A DNA stretch of 64,000 nt from JAWLBM01 sp041687675. GTDB lineage: Bacteria; Pseudomonadota; Alphaproteobacteria; Rhizobiales; Pleomorphomonadaceae. The position numbers and the translations under genes were made by a program. How positions within the stretch are numbered: the stretch's first letter is position 1; each line of letters opens with the position of its first letter. Below the pieces are notes generated by a model. The model did not search any database. It was not told where the DNA came from and was given only the letters and a program-made list of their open reading frames with translations. Shown piece by piece: positions 51,717 through 63,228 of this stretch. Location of the stretch: contig JAWLBM010000006.1 of the NCBI GenBank assembly GCA_041687675.1, forward strand, positions 90,179 through 154,178, in the 5' to 3' direction.

Positions 51717-54073
51717 CACTCCGCGGCCTCCGCGACGCCGTGCCGGCGCGGGCGCGCCTTCATCTGGAGCTCGCGCTGCTTGTCGGCGGCGCGGGCGAGT
51801 TCCCGGTGGGCCTGGTCGCGGCCCGGCCAGTACTGCTTCGGCCAGGCCTCCGTCCGCGTGCCGTACCAGGCGGCCGCCTGGTGGGTGAAGGTCGGGTTCC
51901 ACAGGTGCGGCCGGGCCAGCGCCACGAGGTCCGCCCGGCGGGTGTGCAGGATGGTGTTGACCTGCCCCGGCTCGGTGATCGCCCCCACTGCCATGGTCGC
52001 CATCTTCGGCACGTTGCGGATCGCCTCGGCGAAGGAGACCTGGAACATGCGGCCGTAGACCGGCTTCTGGTCGGGCACCGTCTGGCCGGCGGAGACGTCG
52101 ATCAGGTCGCAGCCCGCCTCGCGGAAGGCCTCGGCGATGGCGAAGACGTCCTCCTCTGAGATGCCGCCCTCCTTCCAGTCGGTCGCCGAGATGCGCACCG
52201 ACATCGGCCGGTCCTTTGGCCACACGGTGCGCATCGCCTCGAACACCTCGAGCGGGTAGCGCAGCCGGTTCTCGATCGGACCCCCGTAGGCGTCCGTCCT
52301 GAGGTTGGTGAGCGGCGACAGGAACGAGGCGAGCAGGTAGCCATGGGCGGCGTGCAGTTCGAGGTGGTCGAAGCCGGCGCGGGCGGCTCGCTCGGCGGCC
52401 TGCACATGGGCCGCCCTGATGCGGTCCATCTCCGCCCGGTCGACCTCGCGCGGGACCTGGCTGAGGCCCTCGTGCCAGGCGACCGGCGAGGCGGAGAGGA
52501 CGTCCCAGTTGTCCTCGGCCGGCACGATCGGGAATGTCTCGTCCTCCCAGCCCTTCTGGGTGGAGGCCTTGCGCCCCGCATGGCCGATCTGCATGGCGAT
52601 CTTCGTCGGCGTGCTCGCGTGGACGAAGTCGACGATGCGCGTCCACTGCGCCTCGTGCGCGTCGGTCCAGAGGCCCGGGCAGCCGAGGGTGATGCGCCCG
52701 TCCGGCGAGGGGCAGGTCATCTCCACGAACATCAGCCCCATGCCGCCCATGGCGTGCGAGCCGTAGTGGACGAGGTGCCAGTCGGTGAGGTTTCCGTCCC
52801 GGTCGGCGGAATACTGCGCCATCGGCGACATCACCACCCGGTTGGCGAGTTCCATCCCGCGCAGGCGGAAGCGGGTGAACATCGGCGTCGGCCGGCTCTT
52901 GCGGTAGTCGTCGCCGGTCTCGCGCCACAGCCGCTCGTAGAAGGCGTCGTCGGCCTTGCGCACGAACTCCGGGTCTCGGACCATCAGGTTGTCGTAGGTG
53001 ATCGACTTCGCCCGGCACATCACCACCATGGCGAACTGCATCGGGTCCATGTCGAACGACCGGTTCATGTGCTCGAACCAGGCGAGCGACACGTCCGCAT
53101 TGTGCTGGATGACCTGGCAGGGCGTCCGGCGGGCCTTGTCGTAGGCGGCGAACGCGGCCTCGTGGCCCTCGTGCCCGTGCTCCAGCACCGCGTCGGAGAG
53201 GGCGATGGCGCATTCCATCGCGAGCTTGGTGCCCGAGCCGATCGAGAAGTGGGCGGAGGCCTTGGCGTCGCCGAGGATGACGATGTTCCGGTGGCTCCAG
53301 GTCTCGCAGAAGATCCGCGGGAAGCGCCGCCACATGGAGCGGTTGAGCAGCAGCGGATGGCCCATGAGCTCCTCGGCGAAGATCGCCTCGAGCCTCGCCT
53401 TCGAGCCCTCCTCGTCGAACTCCTCGAAGCCGTGTCCCTGCCAGCAGGCCTCGTCCATCTCGAACACCCAGGTCGAGCGGCCGCGCTCGTACTGGTAGGT
53501 GTGGGCGCAGATGACGCCGTGCTCGGTCTGGCGGAAAAAGTAGTTGAACTCGTCCATCGGCCGGGTCGAGCCCATCCAGCAGAAGCGGTTCTGCTTGATG
53601 GCGACCTGCGGCCTGAAGCTGTCCCTGAAGTGCTCGCGGATCGGCGAGTTGATGCCGTCCGCGGCGACGATGATGTCGCTGCCGGCGAAGCGGGTCTCGA
53701 TCTCCTCCGGCGGGATCCGCTCGGAGAAGGTGAGCTCGACGCCGACCTCGGCGCAGCGCTCCTGCAGGATGCGCAGGAGGGTGAAGCGCGAGGTGCCGCA
53801 GAAGCCGTTGCCGGCGCAGCGGATCTCCTCGCCCTTGTAGTGGATGGCGACGTCGTCCCACCAGGCGAATTCGTCGCGGATCCGCGCATAGGACTCCGGG
53901 TCGCGCGAGAGGAACTCGTCGAGGGTGTCGTCGGAGAAGACGACGCCGAAGCCGAAGGTGTCGTCGGCCCGGTTCTGCTCGTGGACCGAGATGTGCCAGT
54001 CCGGCCGCGCCTTCTTGGTCAGGAGCGCGAAATAGAGCCCGCCCGGGCCGCCGCCCACCACCGTGATCCGCAT
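51716..54073 (-). CDS. Bifunctional flavoprotein: salicylyl-CoA/2-aminobenzoyl-CoA monooxygenase fused to an OYE-type reductase
   Basis: A 785-residue fusion. Residues 1-370 are a flavin monooxygenase (ITVVGGGPGGLYFALL at the N-terminus; VILGDAKASAHFSIGSGTKLAMECA as the second FAD motif). Residues 395-760 are an Old Yellow Enzyme reductase (LANRVVMSPMAQYSADRDGNLTDWHLVHYG, then FDHLELHAAHGYLLASFLSPLTNLRTDAYGG). The same fusion is known in the aerobic 2-aminobenzoyl-CoA monooxygenase/reductase and in salicylyl-CoA 5-hydroxylase-type enzymes. No CoA ligase is in the window, so which substrate is used is open. RidA follows in the operon. Confidence 0.88.
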   Translation of the reverse strand: MRITVVGGGPGGLYFALLTKKARPDWHISVHEQNRADDTFGFGVVFSDDTLDEFLSRDPESYARIRDEFAWWDDVAIHYKGEEIRCAGNGFCGTSRFTLLRILQERCAEVGVELTFSERIPPEEIETRFAGSDIIVAADGINSPIREHFRDSFRPQVAIKQNRFCWMGSTRPMDEFNYFFRQTEHGVICAHTYQYERGRSTWVFEMDEACWQGHGFEEFDEEGSKARLEAIFAEELMGHPLLLNRSMWRRFPRIFCETWSHRNIVILGDAKASAHFSIGSGTKLAMECAIALSDAVLEHGHEGHEAAFAAYDKARRTPCQVIQHNADVSLAWFEHMNRSFDMDPMQFAMVVMCRAKSITYDNLMVRDPEFVRKADDAFYERLWRETGDDYRKSRPTPMFTRFRLRGMELANRVVMSPMAQYSADRDGNLTDWHLVHYGSHAMGGMGLMFVEMTCPSPDGRITLGCPGLWTDAHEAQWTRIVDFVHASTPTKIAMQIGHAGRKASTQKGWEDETFPIVPAEDNWDVLSASPVAWHEGLSQVPREVDRAEMDRIRAAHVQAAERAARAGFDHLELHAAHGYLLASFLSPLTNLRTDAYGGPIENRLRYPLEVFEAMRTVWPKDRPMSVRISATDWKEGGISEEDVFAIAEAFREAGCDLIDVSAGQTVPDQKPVYGRMFQVSFAEAIRNVPKMATMAVGAITEPGQVNTILHTRRADLVALARPHLWNPTFTHQAAAWYGTRTEAWPKQYWPGRDQAHRELARAADKQRELQMKARPRRHGVAEAAE

Positions 54074-54262
54074 CTCGCATGCCTCCGCGAAAGGGTCCGC
54101 CCGTCCGTCCGAAAATTACTTTAGCTCTGAAATGTTCAAAAATAAAGGGACCTGTTGCACCCGGGCGCGCATCGTCATTATTGACAAAGAACGCTTTACG
54201 CCGTCCGGCGCATCCCGTAAGCTTTTCGTGCATTGTTGTTTCTCCCGATAGGGAACACCTCC
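54074..54262. promoter_or_regulatory. Divergent AT-rich promoter region, flavoenzyme / collagen-like gene
   Basis: This 189-base gap is much poorer in G/C than either side. TTGACA occurs on the plus strand in 54180-54186, and TTGAAC with a TAATTT-like box on the minus strand near 54116-54140. A GGGAACACCTCC stretch precedes the ATG at 54263, but it is not an obvious ribosome site. The boxes are candidates only. Confidence 0.4.
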
Positions 54263-56986
54263 ATGACTGCCGTCCGTCTCCAGTACCGCCCGCGCCTCGC
54301 CCTCGCCCTCGCCTCCGGGCTTGCCGCCGCGACCGCGCTCTCGACGCCGGCGCTGGCCGACAAGCTGGACAACACGAGGATCCAGCTGGACTCGGCCGGG
54401 CACGAGGCCGGCGAGATCGTGATCCGGGGCCGCACGGCCAGGCCGGGCCAGAGGGTGCGCCTCGACAACCCGCCGAAGAGCACGCGCTCCAAGAGCAACC
54501 GCACCTTCGTCATCCGCGTCCCGATCGCGCAACTCGGCGACTGCGAGGTGGTGCTGACGGTGAACAAGAAGGCGGACACGGTGCCACTGTCCTCCTGTGG
54601 CCCGGCGGGCCCGACCGGCCCGGCCGGGGCGACCGGTCCCGCGGGCGCCCAGGGCCCCGCCGGACCGGCCGGTCCCGCGGGTCCTGTGGGGGCGGCGGGT
54701 CCCGCCGGCGCGGAGGGACAGGCCGGCCCTGCCGGCCCCGCCGGGCCGACCGGCGACATCGGCCCGGCGGGCCCGCAGGGCGCCGCGGTGAGCATCGCCG
54801 GCACGGTCCCGACCGCAGCGGATCTTTCGGGCATCCAGGGCGCCGAGGCCGGCCAGGGCTGGATCGCGGCGAACACCGGCAACCTGCACGTCTTCGACGG
54901 AACCGACTTCCAGGACGTCGGCAAGATCCAGGGGCCCGCCGGTCCGACCGGTCCCGAGGGGCCTGAAGGCGCCGTTGGTCCGCAGGGCTTCGTCGGCCCG
55001 CAGGGCGCCGAAGGTCCCACCGGTCCCCAAGGTCCGGCCGGCCCCGCCGGCGCCGAGGGTCCGCAAGGCCCGCAGGGTCCGCAGGGCGCCGAAGGCCCGC
55101 AGGGACCCGTCGGGCCGCAGGGCCAGCAGGGCGTCGCCGGTCCGGCCGGCCCCGCCGGCCCGGCCGGTCCTGCGGGTCCGCAGGGTGCCGCCGGGCCGCA
55201 GGGCGACCAGGGTCCGACCGGACCGCAGGGCCCCGCCGGCCAGTCGGTGCAGGTGGCCGGGGTGGTCGCTGACGAGACCGAATTGTCGAGCGTCCAGAGC
55301 CCGCAGACCGGGCAGGGCTGGATCACCAAGGACACCGGCCACCTGTGGATCTGGGAGGGCACGGATTTCATCGACGCCGGACCGGTGCAGGGCCCGAAGG
55401 GCGACACCGGCCCGGAGGGGCCGGCCGGTCCGGAGGGAACTGCCGGGCCGATGGGTCCCGAAGGGCCGGAAGGTCCGGCCGGGGGCCAGGGTCCGGCCGG
55501 GCCGCAGGGCGCGATCGGCCCGGAGGGGCCCACCGGCCCGACCGGGCCGGACGGCGCCATCGGCCCCGAGGGCCCCGAGGGTCCCCAGGGACCGCAGGGC
55601 GTCGACGGGCCGACGGGACCGCAGGGCCAGGGGCTGGTGTTCAAGGGCGCGTTCAGCCCGCTGGTCGCCTATGAGGCGCTGGACGTGGTGACCTTCGACG
55701 GCCAGACGTATCTCGCCGCGACGGCGATCGCGGCCGCCGGCGGCTTCCCGCCGACGTCCCCCGGCTGGGTGCTGATGGCGGAGCGCGGCGAGGCGGGGGC
55801 GCCGGGAGCGCCCGGAGACGCCGGCGCGACGGGAGCCACCGGGCCGGGCTTCGCCTTCAAGGGCGCCTTCGACCCGGCGCTCGGCTACTCGGTCCGCGAC
55901 GTGGTCACCCACGACGGGCAGAGCTATGTGGCCATCCAACTGGTGGAGCCCAACGGCCCGACGCCGGACATGGCGTCCGAGTTCACGCTGATGGCGGCGA
56001 AGGGTGCTGCCGGCCCGACCGGTCCGACCGGGCCGCAGGGCCAGGGGATCGCCATCAAGGGCTCCGTGCAGTCCGTGACCGATCTCCTGAACCTGGCCTC
56101 TCCGCAGGCCGGCGACGCCTGGATCGTCGTCGATGACGGCGATCTCTACGTTTACAACGGGACGGGCTTCGACAACGCCGGGCCCCTGCAGGGCCCGAAG
56201 GGCGACGCAGGTCCCGTGGGCCCGACGGGCCCCGAGGGCGCGATGGGCCCGACGGGGCCGCAGGGGGCCATCGGGCCAGCCGGCCCGCAGGGCCCGGCCG
56301 GTCCCGCGGGACCCGAGGGACCAGAGGGGCCGATGGGCCCGGCCGGAGATGTCGGCCCGACCGGGCCGCAGGGTGGGCTGAGCATCGTCGGCTCGGTTGC
56401 CAGCGCGGCGGACCTCGCCAACATCGTGAACCCCCAGGTCGGAGAGGCATGGGTCGAGATCGGGACCAGCCTGGCCCATGTCTACGACGGCGCCATGTTC
56501 GTTCCCGTCACGCTCAAGGGCGACATCGGTCCCGCGGGACCGGACGGGCCGACCGGCCCGACGGGTCCGACCGGTCCCTCGCCCTTCAACTCCGTGACAA
56601 ACCTCGGCGGGGCCGGCGTGACCCTTATGGTGAACAACACGCTCAGCTGGGCCTTCATTGGCCAGCCGGCGACGGTCTCGATTCCCGCCGGCGCCATCGT
56701 CACCGGCACCGCCACCGCGCAACTGACCCCGAACGCGACCTTCACGATCAACCTCGCCCTGTGCTCCAGGGCGTCCGGTTCGCCGGACGATCCGCTTCCG
56801 GTCGGAGGCGTCTTCCTGACGGCTCTCTACACCACCGAGGCAACAAGCCCCACCATATCCACCATGCTGCCGCTCGCTTCCGGAGATCGCGAGGTGGGCC
56901 TCTGCTACCGGAACACGCAGACTGCGACCGTCATTGTGGCAAGCAGAGGCGGATGGGTGCGGGTCGAAGCGCCACCTGCTCCGTGA
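54263..56986 (+). CDS. Secreted collagen-like protein with inserted modules
   Basis: A 907-residue protein with a signal peptide (residues 1-34, ending ALAD). After an N-terminal domain (35-111) come collagen-like Gly-X-Y runs (rich in GPAG, GPTG, GPQG) broken by six inserted modules. Type A (about 50 residues; starts near 176, 329, 596 and 706; ends WI..DTG.L.V.DGT.F.DAG..QG) occurs four times. Type B (starts near 458 and 530; FKGAF.P...Y...DVVT.DGQ.Y.A) occurs twice, and recalls carbohydrate-binding modules. A C-terminal 133-residue domain (775-907) has two cysteines. The repeats should form triple helices. The GC content and the signal peptide are plausible; a trimeric surface or matrix role is likely. 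Confidence 0.9.
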   Translation: MTAVRLQYRPRLALALASGLAAATALSTPALADKLDNTRIQLDSAGHEAGEIVIRGRTARPGQRVRLDNPPKSTRSKSNRTFVIRVPIAQLGDCEVVLTVNKKADTVPLSSCGPAGPTGPAGATGPAGAQGPAGPAGPAGPVGAAGPAGAEGQAGPAGPAGPTGDIGPAGPQGAAVSIAGTVPTAADLSGIQGAEAGQGWIAANTGNLHVFDGTDFQDVGKIQGPAGPTGPEGPEGAVGPQGFVGPQGAEGPTGPQGPAGPAGAEGPQGPQGPQGAEGPQGPVGPQGQQGVAGPAGPAGPAGPAGPQGAAGPQGDQGPTGPQGPAGQSVQVAGVVADETELSSVQSPQTGQGWITKDTGHLWIWEGTDFIDAGPVQGPKGDTGPEGPAGPEGTAGPMGPEGPEGPAGGQGPAGPQGAIGPEGPTGPTGPDGAIGPEGPEGPQGPQGVDGPTGPQGQGLVFKGAFSPLVAYEALDVVTFDGQTYLAATAIAAAGGFPPTSPGWVLMAERGEAGAPGAPGDAGATGATGPGFAFKGAFDPALGYSVRDVVTHDGQSYVAIQLVEPNGPTPDMASEFTLMAAKGAAGPTGPTGPQGQGIAIKGSVQSVTDLLNLASPQAGDAWIVVDDGDLYVYNGTGFDNAGPLQGPKGDAGPVGPTGPEGAMGPTGPQGAIGPAGPQGPAGPAGPEGPEGPMGPAGDVGPTGPQGGLSIVGSVASAADLANIVNPQVGEAWVEIGTSLAHVYDGAMFVPVTLKGDIGPAGPDGPTGPTGPTGPSPFNSVTNLGGAGVTLMVNNTLSWAFIGQPATVSIPAGAIVTGTATAQLTPNATFTINLALCSRASGSPDDPLPVGGVFLTALYTTEATSPTISTMLPLASGDREVGLCYRNTQTATVIVASRGGWVRVEAPPAP

Positions 56987-57127
56987 CGAGCGGGTCGGCG
57001 CGCCCAGGCTGCGGCCCGATCGTCCAGGCCGGCCCGCCGGGAGGCGCTGCTCGCTGCTGCCCGGTGCCGGCCGCGGGGGTCCCGTCCGGAGCGGCTATCG
57101 CAGGCAAGGGCCTGGCCCCGTCGCGCC

Positions 57128-57349
57128 TCAGGCGGCGCGGCGGGTCAGCACGAGCGCCCGGGGATCGGCGCCGAGGCGCGCGGCGAGGTGCCAGCGCAGT
57201 TCCTGTGGCGAGGCGTAGTCGTAAGTGCGGTCGAAGAGATGGGTGACGTCACGGACGTCGGCGTCCCGGCGCTCGGCCACCTGGCCGATCCGGAAGCGCG
57301 GGCCGGACCGCGTCTGGCGGACGCGGGCGGGCGTGTACTCGAATTGCAA
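57128..57349 (-). CDS. Small conserved-type protein after csp, TTG start
   Basis: A 73-residue frame with a TTG start (MQFEYTPARVRQTRSGPRFRIGQVAERRDADVRDVTHLFDRTYDYAS...). The product has a believable, non-repetitive, charged composition unlike chance frames. It lies downstream of the cold-shock gene and its terminator. A weak AAGAAAGAAGACGAG lies before the start. Function unknown. Confidence 0.5.
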   Translation of the reverse strand: MQFEYTPARVRQTRSGPRFRIGQVAERRDADVRDVTHLFDRTYDYASPQELRWHLAARLGADPRALVLTRRAA

Positions 57350-57378
57350 AATCTCGTCTTCTTTCTTCAGTCTGGAAA

Positions 57379-57404
57379 CCCGCGGCCGGCGCGCCGGCCG
57401 CGGG
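57379..57404 (-). terminator. Perfect 26-base palindrome after the cold-shock gene
   Basis: CCCGCGGCCGGC-GC-GCCGGCCGCGGG forms a very strong hairpin 9 bases after the stop on the minus strand, followed by GTTTCC. It acts as terminator or mRNA stabiliser for the cold-shock gene. Confidence 0.75.
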
Positions 57405-57413
57405 AAAAGGCGC

Positions 57414-57623
57414 TTACGCGGCCTGCAGGTTGTCCGCGGCCGACTTGCCGGTGCGGCGGTCCTTGACGACGTCGAAGGTCACCTTCTGGCCGTCGGCCAG
57501 GTTGCCGAGGCCGGAGCGCTCGACGGCGGAGATGTGGACGAAAACGTCCGGGCCGCCGTTGTCCGGCTGGATGAAACCGTAACCCTTGGTGGCGTTGAAC
57601 CACTTCACGGTGCCAGCGTTCAT
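57414..57623 (-). CDS. Cold-shock domain protein
   Basis: A 69-residue CSD protein. The RNP1 (KGYGFIQPD) and RNP2 (VFVHISAV) motifs are present, in GTVKWFNATKGYGFIQ and GPDVFVHISAVERSGL. It binds single-stranded RNA/DNA as a chaperone. The start is at 57623 (MNAGTVKWF); the longer open frame is not needed. A 26-base palindrome lies after the stop codon. Confidence 0.95.
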   Translation of the reverse strand: MNAGTVKWFNATKGYGFIQPDNGGPDVFVHISAVERSGLGNLADGQKVTFDVVKDRRTGKSAADNLQAA

Positions 57624-57922
57624 GATCGATCCCCTTTTCGATTTTCGGGGTAGTGACGTATCCGCCGCCGCCGACAGGGTCGACGGACGCGGGGTGGACC
57701 GAATTGGAAGGGTCGTCAGAACAAGGGCCCCGGGTGGAAGGGGACCGCAGGCCGATCGTCTGGCCAAATCGATGTCTTCAAGTTAGGCGTTCTTGATGGC
57801 CAAAACAAGGTGTTGCCGCTCAAGACGGCCGGTCGCCGGGCCAGATGCCGCCACCCGCCGCCGCCTCCTTCCCTGAGCGGGGAACGGCACGTCCCGGCAA
57901 GCGGGCCTCCCCACGCCTCCCG

Positions 57923-58004
57923 TTCAACGTCACCCCGGCGAAAGCCGGGGTCCAGGCCGCGGCGGCCGCGGGCACTTCGGCCGGGGGTGGCGTCGGGCTT
58001 GCCC
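57923..58004. repeat. 82-base direct repeat, copy 1
   Basis: Identical to 58181-58262 over 82 bases. It contains a hairpin of CCCCGGC / GCCGGGG with a GAAA (GNRA) loop at 57933-57950, and then a GC-rich tail. The form resembles intergenic REP-like elements. Confidence 0.85.
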
Positions 58005-58037
58005 CGGAAGTGCGGGGGTAGCGGCGGCGGGCAGGTT

Positions 58038-58051
58038 CCGGCTTTCGCCGG
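58038..58051. repeat. Short hairpin unit, copy 1
   Basis: CCGGC-TTTC-GCCGG, the reverse complement of the core in the 82-base repeat. Same unit at 58085-58098 and 58298-58311. Confidence 0.6.
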
Positions 58052-58084
58052 GGAAGGGCGGGTCGCAGCGGCGGCGGGCAGGTT

Positions 58085-58098
58085 CCGGCTTTCGCCGG
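58085..58098. repeat. Short hairpin unit, copy 2
   Basis: Second copy of CCGGC-TTTC-GCCGG, followed by AATGACG, as in many REP-type ends. Confidence 0.6.
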
Positions 58099-58180
58099 AA
58101 TGACGAGGCGGCGGCCGTGGTGGCCGCCCCCCTATTGGACTCACCGCAAATCCGGCGAGGAAGTCGCCGCAGGCCTCTCC

Positions 58181-58262
58181 TTCAACGTCACCCCGGCGAA
58201 AGCCGGGGTCCAGGCCGCGGCGGCCGCGGGCACTTCGGCCGGGGGTGGCGTCGGGCTTGCCC
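58181..58262. repeat. 82-base direct repeat, copy 2
   Basis: Second identical copy, 258 bases from the first; hairpin at 58191-58208 with a GAAA loop. Confidence 0.85.
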
Positions 58263-58297
58263 AGGAAGGGCGGGGCGGCAGCGGCGAGGGGTAGATT

Positions 58298-58311
58298 CCG
58301 GCTTTCGCCGG
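58298..58311. repeat. Short hairpin unit, copy 3
   Basis: Third copy of CCGGC-TTTC-GCCGG, followed by AATGACC. It lies 92 bases beyond the 3' end of the cox-like operon. Confidence 0.6.
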
Positions 58312-58402
58312 AATGACCGAGCCGCCCGGCACGGCCGTGCGTGGAGCTCAGAATAACGGGCGGGGCTCGTCGCCCCGCCCGGCGTGTCGGAAGGCCGGCG
58401 CC

Positions 58403-59203
58403 TCAGCCGGCGGCGGCGACGGCGCGCTTGGCCATCACCTTGACGAGGTTCGCCCGGTAGGCGGCGTCGCCGTGGATGTCGGAGAGCATGCCGGAGGGGT
58501 CGACCGAGAGGCCGTCGAGGGCGGACGCCGACCAGTTCGAGCCAAGGGCGGCCTCGGCCTCGGACCAGCGGAACACCCCGTCGGAGCCCGCGCCCGTGAC
58601 GGCGACGCGGACGGCGCCGTCGTTCATCCGCGCCACGAACACGCCGGCCATGGCGTAGCGCGAGGCCGGATTGTTGAACTTGGCGTAGGCCGCCTTGGCC
58701 GGGACCGGGAACGACACCTTGACGATGATCTCGTCCTCGCCGAGGGCGGTGGTGAACATACCCTGGAAGAAGTCCTCCGCGGCGATCTCGCGCTTGTTGG
58801 TGACCACCGTGGCGCCGAGACCGAGGACGGCGGAGGGGTAGTCCGCCGCCGGGTCGTTGTTGGCGAGCGAGCCGCCGATCGTGCCCATGTGGCGGACCGC
58901 CGGGTCGCCGATGCCCGAGGCGAGCTTGGCGAGGGCCGGGATGGCGCCCTTCACGTCCGCCGATCCCGCCACCGTGGCGTGGGTGCTGCCGGCGCCGATC
59001 ACGACCGCGCCGCCGGAGGCGGTGATGCCCTTGAGCTCCGAAAGCCTGCCGAGGTCGATCAGGTTCTGCGGCGCGGCGAGGCGCTGCTTCATGGTGGGGA
59101 TCAGCGTCTGGCCGCCGGCGAGCAGCTTGGCGTCCTCGGCGGAGGCGAGCAGCGAGGCCGCCTCGGCGAGCGACGAGGGCCGGTGATACGAAGTCTGGTA
59201 CAT
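58403..59203 (-). CDS. FAD-binding subunit of a molybdenum hydroxylase (CoxM-like)
   Basis: A 266-residue subunit. FAD motifs AGGQTLIPTMKQRL (about residues 31-44) and TIGGSLANNDPAADYPSAVLGLG are visible. It takes electrons from the Fe-S subunit in a three-subunit molybdenum hydroxylase. It is last in the operon, 16 bases after the large subunit gene. The operon type is discussed with the large subunit. Confidence 0.92.
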   Translation of the reverse strand: MYQTSYHRPSSLAEAASLLASAEDAKLLAGGQTLIPTMKQRLAAPQNLIDLGRLSELKGITASGGAVVIGAGSTHATVAGSADVKGAIPALAKLASGIGDPAVRHMGTIGGSLANNDPAADYPSAVLGLGATVVTNKREIAAEDFFQGMFTTALGEDEIIVKVSFPVPAKAAYAKFNNPASRYAMAGVFVARMNDGAVRVAVTGAGSDGVFRWSEAEAALGSNWSASALDGLSVDPSGMLSDIHGDAAYRANLVKVMAKRAVAAAG

Positions 59204-59219
59204 GGGTTGTCCGCTCCCC

Positions 59220-61574
<2,355 letters not shown>

Positions 61575-61601
61575 GATTTCCTCCCACCGCTCCGGATTGC
61601 C

Positions 61602-62090
<489 letters not shown>

Positions 62091-62208
62091 GGTTACCTCC
62101 CTCCGGGGAACTTTGTTCGACTTGGCAGCCGGCCGGCCTGAGCCGGACAGCACGGGATGATCGCCGGCGCCGCCGGCGCCCGCGCCGGCTCCGACGGCGA
62201 GACTCGGA

Positions 62209-62955
62209 TCAGATGGTGCTGATCAGGATGATCACGATCACCACGGCGAGGGCGACGAGCGCCCACATCATCGGCCCGGACGGGCCCGACCTCGCTGCCG
62301 CCGCCTCGACCCGCTCCTCCGCGGCTTCGGCGTGATGGACGGCGTTGTCCAGCGCCCGCTCGTGCGCCTCGACCGCCCCGCCCTCCGGCTCCAGCACATG
62401 CGCCGCGTCCTCGGCGTCCGATGCCGGCGCGACGCGGCCGCCGACGGGCTCGCCGCGGCCGGCCTCCATCGTGGTGGCATCGCCGGTGGCCACGGTTGCG
62501 CCCTCCGCCGGGGCGTGGTCGCGGCCGACGCGCTCGGAGAAGGCGGAGAAGAACTGCTCGGCCATCATCTTGGCGGTGCTGTCGATCAGCCGGCTGCCGA
62601 GCTGGGCGAGCTTGCCGCCGACCTGCGCCTTGGCGGTGTAGGTCAGCACCGTGTCGGCGCCGTCCTCGGCGAGCGCCACGTCGGCGCCGCCCTTGGCGAA
62701 GCCCGCGACGCCGCCGGAGCCCTCGCCGACGATGGTGTAGCCCTTCGGCGGGTCGAGGTTCTCGAGCCGCACCTTGCCGTTGAACTTCGCCTTCACCGGC
62801 CCGATCTTGGCGACGACCGTGGCCGTCATCTCCTCGCCGGACTTCTCCAGGCTTTCGCAGCCGGGGATGCAGGCCTTCAGGATCTCCGGGTCGTTGAGAG
62901 CCTCCCACACCGCCTGGCGCGGCGCCGGGATCCTGTATTCGCCCGTCATGTCCAT
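62209..62955 (-). CDS. coxG: CoxG-family SRPBCC protein with C-terminal membrane anchor
   Basis: A 248-residue protein. Residues 1-150 are a START-like/SRPBCC domain of the CoxG type (MDMTGEYRIPAPRQAVWEALNDPEILKACIPGCESLEK). Residues 160-220 are low-complexity, and the end (MMWALVALAVVIVIILISTI) is one membrane helix. CoxG helps anchor CO-dehydrogenase-like enzymes to the membrane. It is first of the four genes, about 118 bases upstream of the Fe-S gene. Confidence 0.9.
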   Translation of the reverse strand: MDMTGEYRIPAPRQAVWEALNDPEILKACIPGCESLEKSGEEMTATVVAKIGPVKAKFNGKVRLENLDPPKGYTIVGEGSGGVAGFAKGGADVALAEDGADTVLTYTAKAQVGGKLAQLGSRLIDSTAKMMAEQFFSAFSERVGRDHAPAEGATVATGDATTMEAGRGEPVGGRVAPASDAEDAAHVLEPEGGAVEAHERALDNAVHHAEAAEERVEAAAARSGPSGPMMWALVALAVVIVIILISTI

Positions 62956-63228
62956 GTCGATGTCACTCCCCCCGGCGGCGTCCGTCCACCGGCGCCGCCG
63001 TCATCCGACATTCGTTGCCCCGCCGCGCGCCGCCCTGATTGTTCGTTCCAGCACGGGCGGTTGCGCGCGACGACATGCCGTGTCGCGGATATTGCGGGCC
63101 TCGGATGCCCGCCGCAAGTCCGGTCGGGGAAAAAAGCTGCCGGCCGTCGCCGGGGACGGAGACCCGGACAGGCGAACGGGCGCCGCGGAGGGCGCCCGCC
63201 GAGGAGGTCGGAGAGGAAGCCGGGCCGG
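62956..63228. other. Intergenic gap between coxG and the Nfu gene
   Basis: About 270 bases with no gene I can support. The coxG promoter should lie here; I saw no clear boxes. Confidence 0.4.

Larger units (their letters stand above)
57624..58402. repeat. Repeat-rich gap between csp and the cox-like operon
   Basis: This 779-base gap holds no credible gene. It has two copies of an 82-base direct repeat and several related hairpins (separate entries). The rest is GC-rich with no feature I could identify, apart from a likely csp leader and promoter near 57630-57800. Confidence 0.6.

Noticed and set aside
51243..54233. A 996-codon minus-strand frame in the flavoenzyme region
   Set aside because: Only its end (RidA, from 51716) is real; the rest is out of frame with the flavoenzyme, which has full FAD and OYE motifs.
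54600..56580. Tandem DNA repeat or assembly collapse
   Set aside because: The repetition is in Gly-X-Y codons and modules, with varied codons and a continuous open frame, so it is a real coding repeat.
57923..58262. Possible CRISPR array
   Set aside because: Only two repeats of 82 bases, a 176-base interval, no regular spacers and no cas genes nearby.
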